From contig NZ_FWXH01000014.1 in the NCBI RefSeq assembly GCF_900176305.1, positions 20,067 to 84,066 on the forward strand: DNA of 64,000 nucleotides. The letters are read 5' to 3'. Under the pieces are notes generated by a model. It saw nothing but the letters and a program-made list of their open reading frames with translations, was not told the origin of the DNA and ran no database searches. Source of the stretch: Clostridium acidisoli DSM 12555. GTDB taxonomy: Bacteria; Bacillota; Clostridia; Clostridiales; Clostridiaceae. This document shows, piece by piece, positions 16,752-25,502 of the stretch. The first letter of the stretch is position 1. Each line of letters begins with the position of its first letter. The translations under genes were made by a program, and so were the position numbers.

Positions 16752-17003
16752 CTAATATTGTAAACCAAATATTTTCATAACATCTTTAAATGTATATTTA
16801 CTACATTGATTATGCATATAATCTTGCACTATATGATTACCCTTATGCTTTTCACAAAGCCTTTGAAAATGTGAAAAGGCTATATCCCATTCATCACAAG
16901 TGACATTAAAATCAAAGATTTTATTACCATAGTCATAATAGCTATCATGTGCTGCGCAAATACCATCAAAATTAAACTGACAATTCTTACAAGTCTTATT
17001 CAT
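16752..17003 (-). CDS. Small Cys-rich protein, possible metal site
   Basis: 83 aa. ATG at 17003 follows GGGGGAG. The N-terminus has CKNCQFNFDGICAAH, then a further Cys-Asp-Glu-Trp at about 36-39, Cys 50 and Cys 66. The CxxC plus CxxH-like arrangement suggests bound zinc or iron. Many clostridial proteins with CxxCxF...GxC openings are of unknown function. No operon partner is visible. Confidence 0.55.
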   Translation of the reverse strand: MNKTCKNCQFNFDGICAAHDSYYDYGNKIFDFNVTCDEWDIAFSHFQRLCEKHKGNHIVQDYMHNQCSKYTFKDVMKIFGLQY

Positions 17004-17321
17004 AATACATCTCCCCCTAGTAATTACATAATTTTATTCCTAAAATTAATGATGCAATGATTTCCAAAACTAATTTATTAATGTAAAATTAAGTAATAAA
17101 TTCAATATTATATTACCATATAATCACCTAATAGTTAAGAGTTTTTGTAATTTTTTTACAATATCGTAAGCAACGATAAAAATTACAATGCAAATAATAT
17201 ATTATGTAGTGGAATTTATGTTAAATTGAAAAATACTAAGGTAATGACTAATGAAATGTTAGCATTAAATGAATATTTTTATTAACCTTTGGAAATACAA
17301 TTATTAAGGACGGTGATTATA
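17004..17321 (+). other. Intergenic region with repeat A upstream part
   Basis: 318 bp between the Cys-rich gene and the 46-aa gene. From 17256 it is nearly identical to 25678 onward (see the repeat entries). The rest is very AT-rich; I see no other gene. Confidence 0.4.
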
Positions 17322-17462
17322 ATGGAATATAAATCAGAAAAAGACAGAGAGGATAATAACAAAAGTAAAAATCCTAAACATCCCAATAGGATTACAACAG
17401 ATTCCAAAACCAAGATGACATTAGAAAACATAAAAGAAGAAATAAAAAAAACAAGAACCTAA
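17322..17462 (+). CDS. 46-aa charged peptide, copy A
   Basis: ATG at 17322 with ribosome site GGACGGTGA. The sequence begins MEYKSEKDRED and contains PKHPNRITTD, then a Lys/Glu-rich helix ending KKTRT. It is very hydrophilic, with no Cys and no hydrophobic segment. The stop overlaps the stem of an intrinsic terminator. A second copy at 25744 differs by 4 substitutions and about 3 silent changes. Conservation of frame, ribosome site and terminator in both supports a real gene. Function unknown. Confidence 0.6.
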   Translation: MEYKSEKDREDNNKSKNPKHPNRITTDSKTKMTLENIKEEIKKTRT

Positions 17463-17476
17463 CAGGGTTCTTGTTT
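17452..17476 (+). terminator. Terminator overlapping the 46-aa gene's end
   Basis: Stem CAAGAACC / GGTTCTTG with TTTA after it. The left arm contains the last codons, so the gene and its terminator are compacted. Confidence 0.7.
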
Positions 17477-17511
17477 AGCACGTCAGACAGGTCTAGATAG
17501 AGAAGCTTAGT

Positions 17512-19392
17512 TTATTTATTGTCCTCATATAAGAAATTTTTTATAAGATTGTGATTTAAAATATCATCATTATATTCTAGCTGCTTAAGAGTATCTTTTT
17601 TCTCATCTACCAAACTACTTGTTGATGGTATTTGCTTTCCAGATTTAATATCATAATAAGTATCTGTATAAGCTACGTAAAAAACATTACCGTTAGTAAA
17701 AGAACTATCTCTGAGAGAGACAATGTTAGTCGTAGCATTTAATAAATCTTTTCCAAACATATATTTTTTATTTAAGTTAAAAAGGTTAGCAATAGTTGGA
17801 TAAAGATCTACTTGGCCCGCAGGCAGGCTGTTGATACCTTTGTTGGCGTCATATGGAAAGTGAATCATCATTGGTACCTTTTGAAGATTTTCCCAATCTA
17901 AATCTGTAGCATTTTTTATACCTTCAATGTCGTATAAACTCTGAGCCTCATATTTAGGAATGGCAAAATGATCTCCATAAACTACAAGTATAGAATTCTT
18001 TAAAATACCTTCCTTATCAAGTTTGTCCAGAAACATACCAAGCTGAGCATCAGTGTAATGAATTCCGTTCATGTAATTACCAATAAGACTACCCTTATAT
18101 TTGCCAAGGTTTAAATCATTACCATAACCCTTTTGATCATCATAAGGTATATGGCTACTTAAAGTAATCATAAAAGAATAATATGGTTGTTTATAGGTCT
18201 TCAGTTTTTCTAAAGTCTGATTAAAAAATGACTTATCACTTAAACCAAGACCAACTTGTTCATCAATATTGTAGTCTTTTTCAGAACAATAATTACTAAA
18301 ATCCTCAGCCTTATACATTACATTTCTATTCCAAAATCCATCTTCGTAACCATTTAGGGCCACGGTAAAATATCCTTTGCTATTAAATTGTTTTGCAGTG
18401 GAGTTAAAAGTATTCCCAGGATAAAGCTCATATGCAGCACCAGTAGGAGCAGGATATAAGGAATTCAGCGATAAAAATTCAGCATCTGATGTATTACCAG
18501 CAGCAACTTGGTAGTAATAATTGTTGAAATATAAACTTTTAGCAAGCCATCTATTTAGATTAGGAGTAATCTCTGCACCATTGATTTTTTTACCAATAAC
18601 AAATTGTTGAAGTGCTTCCACTTGAATTACAATCAAATTTTTACCTTGTCCAGCACCTTTGAGCATTGTACCAGTAGGGATATCTTTCTTATTTAAATAC
18701 TGTTTTATCTCATTTTGTGTGGCAGAAGGAATTGGTTTTAAATTAGATAATTTTGTTGAAGTTTCGTTATAGCAATCAAGCATATGGTAATTAATATTTC
18801 CAATTTTGCTTAGTAAATATATCTTGTTAGACATTGTATGAATTAGTCCTGGTTGCTCAATATCTAAATTGTGAATGCATAGTGCATCACCTGCAGCACC
18901 TATAAAAAATACTGTTAAAAAAACAATAAATCGTATATAAAAAGAAGTGTCAACTCTAGATATTTTTTTATATAAAAAAAGTACAGGTATTAAAACAACT
19001 ATATCTATAAAATAAAAGGCATCTGAAAACTTTAGAAGGGTTTCAACGCTAGAAGATACACTACCAAGCATGGTAGCATTTTTTATTGTGCCTATAGATA
19101 TAGCATCTTTGGCATACCTATAATATAATGAGTCCGCAAAAACAATTATACTTATTAGTATATCCATAATGTACAGGTATCGTATTCTGTTTTTGTTTTT
19201 AAATAAAATGGAAATGCTTGAAATTACAATTACAGAGGAAATAATAGGAATTTTGTAATTTAAGAAATATGGCGAGATTAATTTATTATAATTGATCTCC
19301 TTTATAGAAATTATAATAAAAAAATATATAATATCTAAATTGTTTATAAATATTTTTTTTAATATTAATTTTAAGAACTTTATATGATTCAT
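17512..19392 (-). CDS. LtaS-type phosphoglycerol transferase (sulfatase fold)
   Basis: 626 aa, ATG at 19392 after AAAGGTAG. Five hydrophobic helices fill residues 1-175, then an extracellular sulfatase-fold domain. Metal and catalytic residues are visible: Glu259 in VIQVEALQ, Thr301 in AAGNTSDAEF (nucleophile position), His414 in LSSHIPY, Asp474-His475 in VYGDHFAIP. Family members transfer glycerol-phosphate from phosphatidylglycerol to build lipoteichoic acid or prime it. It could also be a paralogue acting on another surface glycopolymer. Single gene, ending near the terminator of the 46-aa gene. Confidence 0.88.
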   Translation of the reverse strand: MNHIKFLKLILKKIFINNLDIIYFFIIISIKEINYNKLISPYFLNYKIPIISSVIVISSISILFKNKNRIRYLYIMDILISIIVFADSLYYRYAKDAISIGTIKNATMLGSVSSSVETLLKFSDAFYFIDIVVLIPVLFLYKKISRVDTSFYIRFIVFLTVFFIGAAGDALCIHNLDIEQPGLIHTMSNKIYLLSKIGNINYHMLDCYNETSTKLSNLKPIPSATQNEIKQYLNKKDIPTGTMLKGAGQGKNLIVIQVEALQQFVIGKKINGAEITPNLNRWLAKSLYFNNYYYQVAAGNTSDAEFLSLNSLYPAPTGAAYELYPGNTFNSTAKQFNSKGYFTVALNGYEDGFWNRNVMYKAEDFSNYCSEKDYNIDEQVGLGLSDKSFFNQTLEKLKTYKQPYYSFMITLSSHIPYDDQKGYGNDLNLGKYKGSLIGNYMNGIHYTDAQLGMFLDKLDKEGILKNSILVVYGDHFAIPKYEAQSLYDIEGIKNATDLDWENLQKVPMMIHFPYDANKGINSLPAGQVDLYPTIANLFNLNKKYMFGKDLLNATTNIVSLRDSSFTNGNVFYVAYTDTYYDIKSGKQIPSTSSLVDEKKDTLKQLEYNDDILNHNLIKNFLYEDNK

Positions 19393-19544
19393 AAATATTA
19401 ACTACCTTTCTTTAATATAATGTCAAGAGTATACAAAATTTAATAATCAATGAAATATATGGTTACGCATTGTATTAATTGTACAATAATATAGATTTGA
19501 AGAATATTAAATTTTTATTAATATTAAAAGGCAAATTAAATATA

Positions 19545-19572
19545 TTGACAACAATATAAAAAATGTTATAAT
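19545..19572 (+). promoter_or_regulatory. Sigma-A type promoter of leader/ABC operon
   Basis: TTGACA at 19545-19550, 16-bp spacer, TATAAT at 19567-19572. Both boxes are perfect. Confidence 0.8.
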
Positions 19573-19622
19573 AGTATTCATATATTAATAGTAGGGAATT
19601 ATAAAAAGGGGGGACGTAGAAT

Positions 19623-19733
19623 ATGATGAGTGTAGAAATATATTTCATGACATTTTCATTACGAATGTTGAATTTCTTTGCAGTATCTTTAGTAAAGAGA
19701 TTTTTTCTGCGTCCATATATTTTATCAAAGTAA
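19623..19733 (+). CDS. 36-aa leader mini-ORF, Phe/Met-rich
   Basis: ATG at 19623 follows an exceptionally strong AAGGGGGG at 19606-19613. The peptide (begins MMSVEIYFMTF, ends RPYILSK) has six Phe and four Met in 36 residues and a hydrophobic centre. It lies between a perfect promoter and a strong terminator (19765-19806) in front of the OpuC/MetY operon. It could be a translated leader peptide that controls the terminator, a small membrane peptide, or a coincidental frame in an sRNA/riboswitch leader. I do not recognise a known riboswitch here. Confidence 0.45.
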   Translation: MMSVEIYFMTFSLRMLNFFAVSLVKRFFLRPYILSK

Positions 19734-19764
19734 GTTAAATTACATTTATGTAATTAATGATAAA

Positions 19765-19806
19765 AGGATTGGCAGGATGTATTATATCTCTGCCAATCCT
19801 TTTTTT
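19765..19806 (+). terminator. Leader terminator before substrate-binding protein gene
   Basis: Stem AGGATTGGCAG / CTGCCAATCCT followed by seven T. It lies between the promoter and the first structural gene, so read-through must be allowed or regulated. Confidence 0.8.
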
Positions 19807-19876
19807 GATTTCCTTACTATTTTTATATGATTAGATTTTAATAAGATTAAAATATTATTAGGGGGAGTTGTTAAAA

Positions 19877-20785
19877 ATGAAAAAGAAATTAATGGCCTTA
19901 TCATTAATAACATTAAGTGTTGTAGCCATAATATTTAGCGGGTGTGGAAGTACAGTATCAAATAGCGCAAATTCCAAACCGACTATAAAAGTTGGCTCTA
20001 AGAACTTTACAGAATCTCTAATTTTAGGAGAATTGTATTCAGAAGCCTTAGAACATGCTGGTTATAAAGTTGATAGAAAATTTAATTTAGGTGATGCGAT
20101 AGTTCATACATCTTTAGTTAATGGGCAAATTGATTTATACCCTGAATATACAGGTACTGGTTTACTTTCAATATTGAAAGAACAGCCTAAATATACATCT
20201 AAAGAAGTTTATGATGAGGTAGCATCAAAATATAAAGAAAAATATAAGCTGATTTGGCTTGATCCATCTGCAGCTAATGATTCTCAAGGTTTAGTAATTA
20301 CCAAAAAAGCTTCAGATGAATACAATATTCACACTATTTCTGATTTACAGAAGAATGCAAGCAAAATTAGATTTGCGTCACAAGGAGAATTCGATAAAAG
20401 ATCAGATGGCTTACCTTCTTTAACAAAGATATATGGCCAATTTAACTTTAAAGATGAAAAATTGTATGATAATGGACTTAAATATGATGTACTAAAGAAT
20501 GATAAAGCAGATCTTGCTGTTGCATACACTACGGAAGGTCAATTAACCGATTCTCAATTTGTTGTATTGGAGGATGATAAACATGCATGGCCTCCATATA
20601 ATGTAGCTCCAGTAGTAAGACAAGATATCTTAACTAAAAATCCAGATGTGAAAGCTATACTTAATAAGGTTACTGCTAAATTAGACAATAAAACGCTAAT
20701 AAAGTTAAACGCAGAAGTAGATATAGATAAAAAAGAGTATAAAGCTGTAGCAAAGGAATTTTACGATAAAGAGTTCGGTAAATAG
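19877..20785 (+). CDS. OpuC-type substrate-binding lipoprotein
   Basis: 302 aa from ATG 19877 (ribosome site GGGGGAG at 19861-19866; an in-frame TTG at 19868 is too close to it). Lipobox FSGC near residue 22-25, then KVGSKNFTESLILGEL and DLYPEYTGTGL, the hallmarks of the quaternary-amine (glycine betaine/choline/carnitine, and ergothioneine) binding family. It presents substrate to the permeases at 21863 and 24820. The co-transcribed sulfur-metabolism gene makes a sulfur-bearing quaternary amine or related compound plausible, which is inference. Confidence 0.88.
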   Translation: MKKKLMALSLITLSVVAIIFSGCGSTVSNSANSKPTIKVGSKNFTESLILGELYSEALEHAGYKVDRKFNLGDAIVHTSLVNGQIDLYPEYTGTGLLSILKEQPKYTSKEVYDEVASKYKEKYKLIWLDPSAANDSQGLVITKKASDEYNIHTISDLQKNASKIRFASQGEFDKRSDGLPSLTKIYGQFNFKDEKLYDNGLKYDVLKNDKADLAVAYTTEGQLTDSQFVVLEDDKHAWPPYNVAPVVRQDILTKNPDVKAILNKVTAKLDNKTLIKLNAEVDIDKKEYKAVAKEFYDKEFGK

Positions 20786-20810
20786 ATTAGGACATTTGTA
20801 AAAATATAGA

Positions 20811-20846
20811 TTGGCATTAGCACAGTTTTTATATGCCAATCTTTTA
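20811..20846 (+). terminator. Intra-operon hairpin after binding-protein gene
   Basis: Stem AGATTGGCAT / ATGCCAATCT with TTTTAATAATT after it. Partial termination here would give more binding protein than the rest of the transporter, a common arrangement. Confidence 0.65.
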
Positions 20847-20874
20847 ATAATTATATTAAAGAGAGGTGTCATAA

Positions 20875-21882
20875 ATGTTGAATAAGCCGGCTATTGAATT
20901 TGTAAAGGCTAGTAAAAAGTTTAATGGAACTAAGGATTATGCGGTATCAGAGGTAAGCGTAAGCATTGAAGAAGGAAGTTTTATTACTGTTTTAGGAACC
21001 TCTGGATCGGGTAAGACAACTCTTTTAAAGATGATTAATAGAATATATGAGGCTAGCTCCGGGAAAATATTATTTTTTGGTGAGAGTGTAGAAAAGCTGC
21101 CTGTAGAAAAACTTAGATTGAGAATTGGATATGTTATTCAGCAAATTGGATTATTTCCGCATATGACTGTGGAGCAGAATATAGGAACAGTACCTAAAAT
21201 TCTACACTGGAATAAACAGAAGATAAGTGAAAGGGTGGATAATTTATTAAACTTGGTAAATCTTCCACCAGATACTTTTAGAAAAAGGTATCCAAGACAG
21301 CTATCAGGAGGGCAGCAACAAAGGGTTGGTCTTGCTAGAGCCATGGCAGCAAATCCTGAAATAATGCTTATGGATGAACCTTTCGGAGCTATTGATGCCA
21401 TAACAAGACAAAATTTACAGGATGAACTTTTAAGGATACAAAGAAAGCTCAATAAAACTATTATTTTTGTTACTCATGATGTCAATGAAGCTTTCAAACT
21501 TGGAGATAAAGTTATTGTAATGAACAGAGGTAAAATAGAGCAATTTGATACACCATATAATATTCTTTTTAATCCTGCAAACAAATTTGTTTCACGCCTT
21601 GTTACTTCGGATGATACCCTCCAAAGATTAAAGTTCTTAAGAGCAAACCAGGCGATAATACCTATAGAAATACCTATAAATGATGAGATGATAAGAGTTG
21701 GGGGAGAAGAAAGTCTGTACAATGTATTAACCACTCATATATTTAATGATGGGAAAATCATTATAGTAGAGGATGACAAAAATAATGTTATTGGACAAAT
21801 CGATTGGAAACAACTACAACTAAAATTTGGAGAAGAAAACAAAGAGAAGACAGGTGAGAATCGTGATAAAATATCTGTTTGA
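20875..21882 (+). CDS. OpuCA-type ABC transporter ATPase
   Basis: 335 aa. Walker A GTSGSGKTT (41-49), signature LSGGQQQRVG (143-152), Walker B IMLMDEP (163-169), H-loop FVTHD. The C-terminal about 80 residues are a short regulatory extension (one CBS-like half), smaller than the two CBS domains of full OpuCA. ATG follows GAGAGGTG. It overlaps the permease gene. Confidence 0.9.
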   Translation: MLNKPAIEFVKASKKFNGTKDYAVSEVSVSIEEGSFITVLGTSGSGKTTLLKMINRIYEASSGKILFFGESVEKLPVEKLRLRIGYVIQQIGLFPHMTVEQNIGTVPKILHWNKQKISERVDNLLNLVNLPPDTFRKRYPRQLSGGQQQRVGLARAMAANPEIMLMDEPFGAIDAITRQNLQDELLRIQRKLNKTIIFVTHDVNEAFKLGDKVIVMNRGKIEQFDTPYNILFNPANKFVSRLVTSDDTLQRLKFLRANQAIIPIEIPINDEMIRVGGEESLYNVLTTHIFNDGKIIIVEDDKNNVIGQIDWKQLQLKFGEENKEKTGENRDKISV

Positions 21883-22519
21883 AAATTACAGTGATATGTT
21901 GACCTTATTGTCACAACATATTTATTTAGTGGCTATGAGTGTTTTAATATCTTTACTAATTGCAATTCCAATAGTACTTATTATATTTCACTCAAAAATA
22001 TTGTCAGCTATTGTGTTAGCTTTATTTGGAGTATTGTATTCAATACCTAGCCTTGCAATGTTTGCATTTTTAATTCCAGTGTTAGGCCTAGGAGAACAAA
22101 CAGCTATTGTTGTGCTTATAATCTATAATCAATATATTTTAGTTAGAAATATACTGGTTGCTTTTCAGTCTATAGATCCTTCAATAATAGAAGCAGCAAA
22201 AGGAATGGGTTTAAGTTCGATGCAGTTATTTATAAATATTCAGATTCCATTAGCTCTCCCAATAATTTTGGGTGGAACTAGAATAGCAATGGTTTCCACT
22301 ATAGGAGTTGCAACTATTGCAGCGGTAATAAATGCTGGGGGTCTTGGAGTAATGCTTTTTGATGGACTCCGAATGAATTATTTAACAAAAATACTTTGGG
22401 GTACTATTATGTCTGCTGGTTTATCCCTAATAACAAATCAAGTGTTACTCGTTTTAGAAAAAATTGCATCTCAAAAAGCTAGAGGTGAGTGTGGGAGTGA
22501 TTTTAGTGGAAAAATATGA
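21863..22519 (+). CDS. OpuC-type ABC permease (first)
   Basis: 218 aa from GTG 21863, chosen because ACAGGTGAG precedes it and the encoded VIKYLFENYSDML start matches OpuCB-like proteins; a frame extension to 21827 adds 12 polar residues. Six or so membrane helices and the coupling motif EAAKGMGLSSMQLFINIQIPLALP. It overlaps the ATPase gene by 20 bp. Works with the second permease (24820), 36% or so alike by eye. Confidence 0.88.
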   Translation: MIKYLFENYSDMLTLLSQHIYLVAMSVLISLLIAIPIVLIIFHSKILSAIVLALFGVLYSIPSLAMFAFLIPVLGLGEQTAIVVLIIYNQYILVRNILVAFQSIDPSIIEAAKGMGLSSMQLFINIQIPLALPIILGGTRIAMVSTIGVATIAAVINAGGLGVMLFDGLRMNYLTKILWGTIMSAGLSLITNQVLLVLEKIASQKARGECGSDFSGKI

Positions 22520-23423
22520 TGAAGTTATAGAACTTTTAAAAGTTCCTGATATCGTAATACCTTTCTTAAATATAATTTATACTGAAGATGATTTGGAAAT
22601 TATTAAAGGTATAAAAGGTTCTATATTAACAAAATCTGAGATAGAGATTTCAATAGGAAGAGATGTGGAGATAATATTAAACCATGCATATAGAGACTCT
22701 GTAGTTGATAAGGTTTTGCAGAGTAATCAAATAAAATACAAAGTAAGTCACCTTACAGTTAGATTAGATAACCTTGCAAGTTTCCAAAGTGAAAAATGGC
22801 ATAAAATACAAGATAAGGATAGAAAAAAAATAGCTGATTGGCTGTATAAAGAATATTTAGATGGAAAGAGGAGTAAGGACGTAAAAGAATTAACATATAA
22901 TGCCAGTAAAATCGTACCGCTTAAGGATGCAATAGATTTTGTAAGAGTTGAGAAGAGAGATATTTATGTCATTCCTTGTGATTGTAAATCCATAGAAGAT
23001 GGGTGCGGCTTTGATAGAAATGTATGTATGAGTATGAGCAGTGGATTAAACACTTCATCAGATAGAGGACATGGTAAAAAGTTAGATAAAGAGGCAGCAA
23101 TAGAACTATTAAAACATGCGGATAAAGAGGGACTTATTCATTCTATAGAAGAAAGTGCTATATGCAATTGTTGCAGCTGTTGCTGTTATCCTTTGAGAGC
23201 TTCAAAGGAATTAGGACTTAAGGGGAGCTGGCCCTATGTAAGCCATGTCATAAAATTAGAAAAAGAAAATTGTGTTAGCTGTGGTATGTGTGTAAAGAGA
23301 TGCCCACAAAAAGTTTTCGAAAAACATGATAAAAAGATAGTATTAGATACTTCAAAATGTTTAGGTTGTGGAATATGCGTGAATACTTGCCCTAAAAAGG
23401 CTTTGAACTTAGAAAAAATATAG
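22497..23423 (+). CDS. 4Fe-4S protein with CxC and CNCCSCCC motifs plus ferredoxin domain
   Basis: About 308 aa. Starts GTG 22491, 22497 or 22506 are all close to AGAGGTGAG (22481-22489); I chose 22497. The N-terminal about 150 residues look like a degenerate winged-helix region. Then come IPCDCKSIEDGCGF (two to four Cys), AICNCCSCCCYPL, and a C-terminal two-cluster ferredoxin (CVSCGMCVKRCP and CLGCGICVNTCP). Such proteins occur in many anaerobes and are thought to carry electrons; partners are unknown. It overlaps the permease gene, so it is translated with the transporter, and it suggests a redox step on the imported compound. Confidence 0.75.
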   Translation: MILVEKYDEVIELLKVPDIVIPFLNIIYTEDDLEIIKGIKGSILTKSEIEISIGRDVEIILNHAYRDSVVDKVLQSNQIKYKVSHLTVRLDNLASFQSEKWHKIQDKDRKKIADWLYKEYLDGKRSKDVKELTYNASKIVPLKDAIDFVRVEKRDIYVIPCDCKSIEDGCGFDRNVCMSMSSGLNTSSDRGHGKKLDKEAAIELLKHADKEGLIHSIEESAICNCCSCCCYPLRASKELGLKGSWPYVSHVIKLEKENCVSCGMCVKRCPQKVFEKHDKKIVLDTSKCLGCGICVNTCPKKALNLEKI

Positions 23424-23482
23424 ATTGTTGTATGTCTTTTTATAAAATAAATTAATAATATAAAAACAAAGGAGTCTTATTT

Positions 23483-24769
23483 ATGTCAGAGAACGATTAT
23501 GGATTTGAAACATTACAGGTTAGAGCAGGCTATAAACCAGAAAATCATAACTATTCATCCTCCGTTCCAATTTATCAAACAACAGCTTTTAATTTTGGAG
23601 ATACTAAGCGTTTAGGAAGGTTATATTCTCTTCAGGAAGAAGGGTTTTATTATACTAGAATAGCTAATCCTACAACTGAAGTATTGGAAAAAAGGATTGC
23701 AGCTTTAGAAGGAGGAACAGCAGCTATTGCGGTTGCATCAGGGATGGCTGCTATAACATATACGCTTATTAATGTGGCTGAATGCGGTGGAGAGATAGCA
23801 GCAGTAAAAACTCTATATTCAGGTTCTTTTAATCTTTTTAATCATATTCTTCCTAGGTTTGGGATAAAGGTTAGATGGATAGAGGACAGTTACGATATTG
23901 AATCTTTTAGAAAGGCGATAACTCCAAATACTAAAGCTATATTTGCAGAATCTATTGGTAATCCGTCTATTAGTATTTTGGACATAGAGGCAGTGGCCAA
24001 AATAGCACATGAAAATGATATTCCACTTATTGTAGATAATACTTTAGCAAGTCCATATCTTCTAAATCCAATTAAATACGGAGCAGATATAGTGGTTCAT
24101 TCAGCAACGAAAGCAATAGGTGGTCACGGGGCAGCTGTTGCAGGTGTAATTGTTGAAAGTGGAAAATTTAATTGGGGTAATGGTAAATTTCCACAATTTA
24201 CAGAATTAGATTACAGTGTTCAAAATCGAAATATATATGAAATATTTCCATTAACAGCTTTTACTACAAGAATAAGATTTAGATATCTAAGTGATTTTGG
24301 AGCAGCTATAAGTCCGTTTAATTCATATTTAATAATCCAAGGTATTGAAACTTTAGCTGTTAGAGTAAAACAAGAGGTAGAAACTACAGAAGAAATAGTA
24401 AAATATTTATCTAAACATCCTAAGGTTTCGTGGGTTAGATATCCAAGCCTCCAAAACGATAGAAATAACAAGCTTGCAAAAAAATACTTATCTAAAGGTA
24501 GTGGTACAATATTTACCTTTGGGTTTAAAGGTGATCAAACAGCTATAAATAACTTTATAAATAATTTGAAATTATTTAGTTTTGTTGCAAATATTGGAGA
24601 TTCGAAATCCTTAATCGTTCAACCGGCTGTAGCAACTCACGGTACCCTTAGTGTAGAAGATAGAAACAATGCGGGGGCGTTTCCAGAGGCATTAAGATTG
24701 TCTATAGGACTTGAAAAAGCAGAAGACTTAATAGCGGATTTAAGTCAGGCATTTGATAAAGTCATGTAG
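23483..24769 (+). CDS. O-acetylhomoserine sulfhydrylase / Cys-Met PLP enzyme
   Basis: 428 aa; ATG after AAAGGAG. Cys/Met-metabolism PLP family: YYTRIANPTTEVLEKRIAALEGG, VDNTLASPYL and the PLP lysine Lys210 in HSATKAIGGHG. Length and the long C-terminal part fit MetY (O-acetylhomoserine plus sulfide or methanethiol gives homocysteine or methionine). A methionine gamma-lyase-like activity is an alternative. Located between two permease genes of one transporter, so its substrate is probably derived from the imported compound. Confidence 0.85.
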   Translation: MSENDYGFETLQVRAGYKPENHNYSSSVPIYQTTAFNFGDTKRLGRLYSLQEEGFYYTRIANPTTEVLEKRIAALEGGTAAIAVASGMAAITYTLINVAECGGEIAAVKTLYSGSFNLFNHILPRFGIKVRWIEDSYDIESFRKAITPNTKAIFAESIGNPSISILDIEAVAKIAHENDIPLIVDNTLASPYLLNPIKYGADIVVHSATKAIGGHGAAVAGVIVESGKFNWGNGKFPQFTELDYSVQNRNIYEIFPLTAFTTRIRFRYLSDFGAAISPFNSYLIIQGIETLAVRVKQEVETTEEIVKYLSKHPKVSWVRYPSLQNDRNNKLAKKYLSKGSGTIFTFGFKGDQTAINNFINNLKLFSFVANIGDSKSLIVQPAVATHGTLSVEDRNNAGAFPEALRLSIGLEKAEDLIADLSQAFDKVM

Positions 24770-24819
24770 AAATAAAATAGTATTGTTTTAAAGGATATTA
24801 GAAGGGAGAAATATTAGTT

Positions 24820-25458
24820 ATGTTGAATGAAGTTATTAAGTTTATAATTAGTAATCATACACAATATTACAAAGCTGTTAGTATTCATATAATTATAAGT
24901 ATAACGGCTGTTTTAATAAGCATTATAATAGCTATCCCAACAGGTATTTTATGCTCAAAGAGCGCAAAAGTTCTTTATCCTGTGCTTAATTTTTTTAATT
25001 TTTTAAGAATCACCCCTAGTTTAGCAATCCTAGTTTTAGTATTACCAGTGTTAGGAACAGGTTTTATACCTGCATTGGTGGCATTAATAATTTTGGGTAT
25101 TCCTCCAATGCTTACTAATACATATTTAGGGTTTAAAAATATAGATAAAGCAATTATTGAGAGTGCATTGGGCATGGGAATGAGTTCAAAAGAGCTGTTT
25201 TTTAAAATTCAAATTCCGTTAGCACTGCCATTAATAATAACAGGTATAAGAATTTCTTCTGTAGAGGTTATTGCAAGTGCAACATTAGCTTCTTATATAG
25301 GCGCTGGCGGACTAGGGGATTTTATATTCACAGGACTTAGCATGAATGATTATGTAATGTTATTTGTTGGAGGTGCATCTGTAGCTCTATTATCAGTTAT
25401 TTCAGAGATGATTTTGTTACTTTTTCAACAGAGTATTACAAAATATCAGAGGGATTAG
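24820..25458 (+). CDS. OpuC-type ABC permease (second)
   Basis: 212 aa, ATG after AGAAGGGAG. Six hydrophobic helices with coupling motif ESALGMGMSSKELFFKIQIPLALP. It completes a heterodimeric permease with the 21863 gene. Last gene of the operon; an imperfect hairpin with T-run substitutes follows at 25468-25502. Confidence 0.88.
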   Translation: MLNEVIKFIISNHTQYYKAVSIHIIISITAVLISIIIAIPTGILCSKSAKVLYPVLNFFNFLRITPSLAILVLVLPVLGTGFIPALVALIILGIPPMLTNTYLGFKNIDKAIIESALGMGMSSKELFFKIQIPLALPLIITGIRISSVEVIASATLASYIGAGGLGDFIFTGLSMNDYVMLFVGGASVALLSVISEMILLLFQQSITKYQRD

Positions 25459-25467
25459 TATTTATGA

Positions 25468-25502
25468 GATGCCAGAGGAGTCACAAACTTCTTTGGCACT
25501 AT
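25468..25502 (+). terminator. Probable operon-end hairpin
   Basis: Imperfect 12-bp stem TGCCAGAGGAGT / ACTTCTTTGGCA with loop CACAA. No clear T-run follows, so termination may be weak. Confidence 0.4.

Larger units (their letters stand above)
17256..17477 (+). repeat. Direct repeat copy A (222 bp, about 94% identical to 25678-25899)
   Basis: Includes upstream sequence, ribosome site, a 46-codon gene and its terminator. By eye about 13 differences to the second copy. The copies are in the same orientation and flank an 8.2-kb segment holding the LtaS-like gene and the OpuC/MetY operon. Confidence 0.8.

Noticed and set aside
19606..19760. SAM riboswitch or T-box in the transporter leader
   Set aside because: No SAM-I core or T-box sequence is visible; only a mini-ORF and a terminator can be supported.
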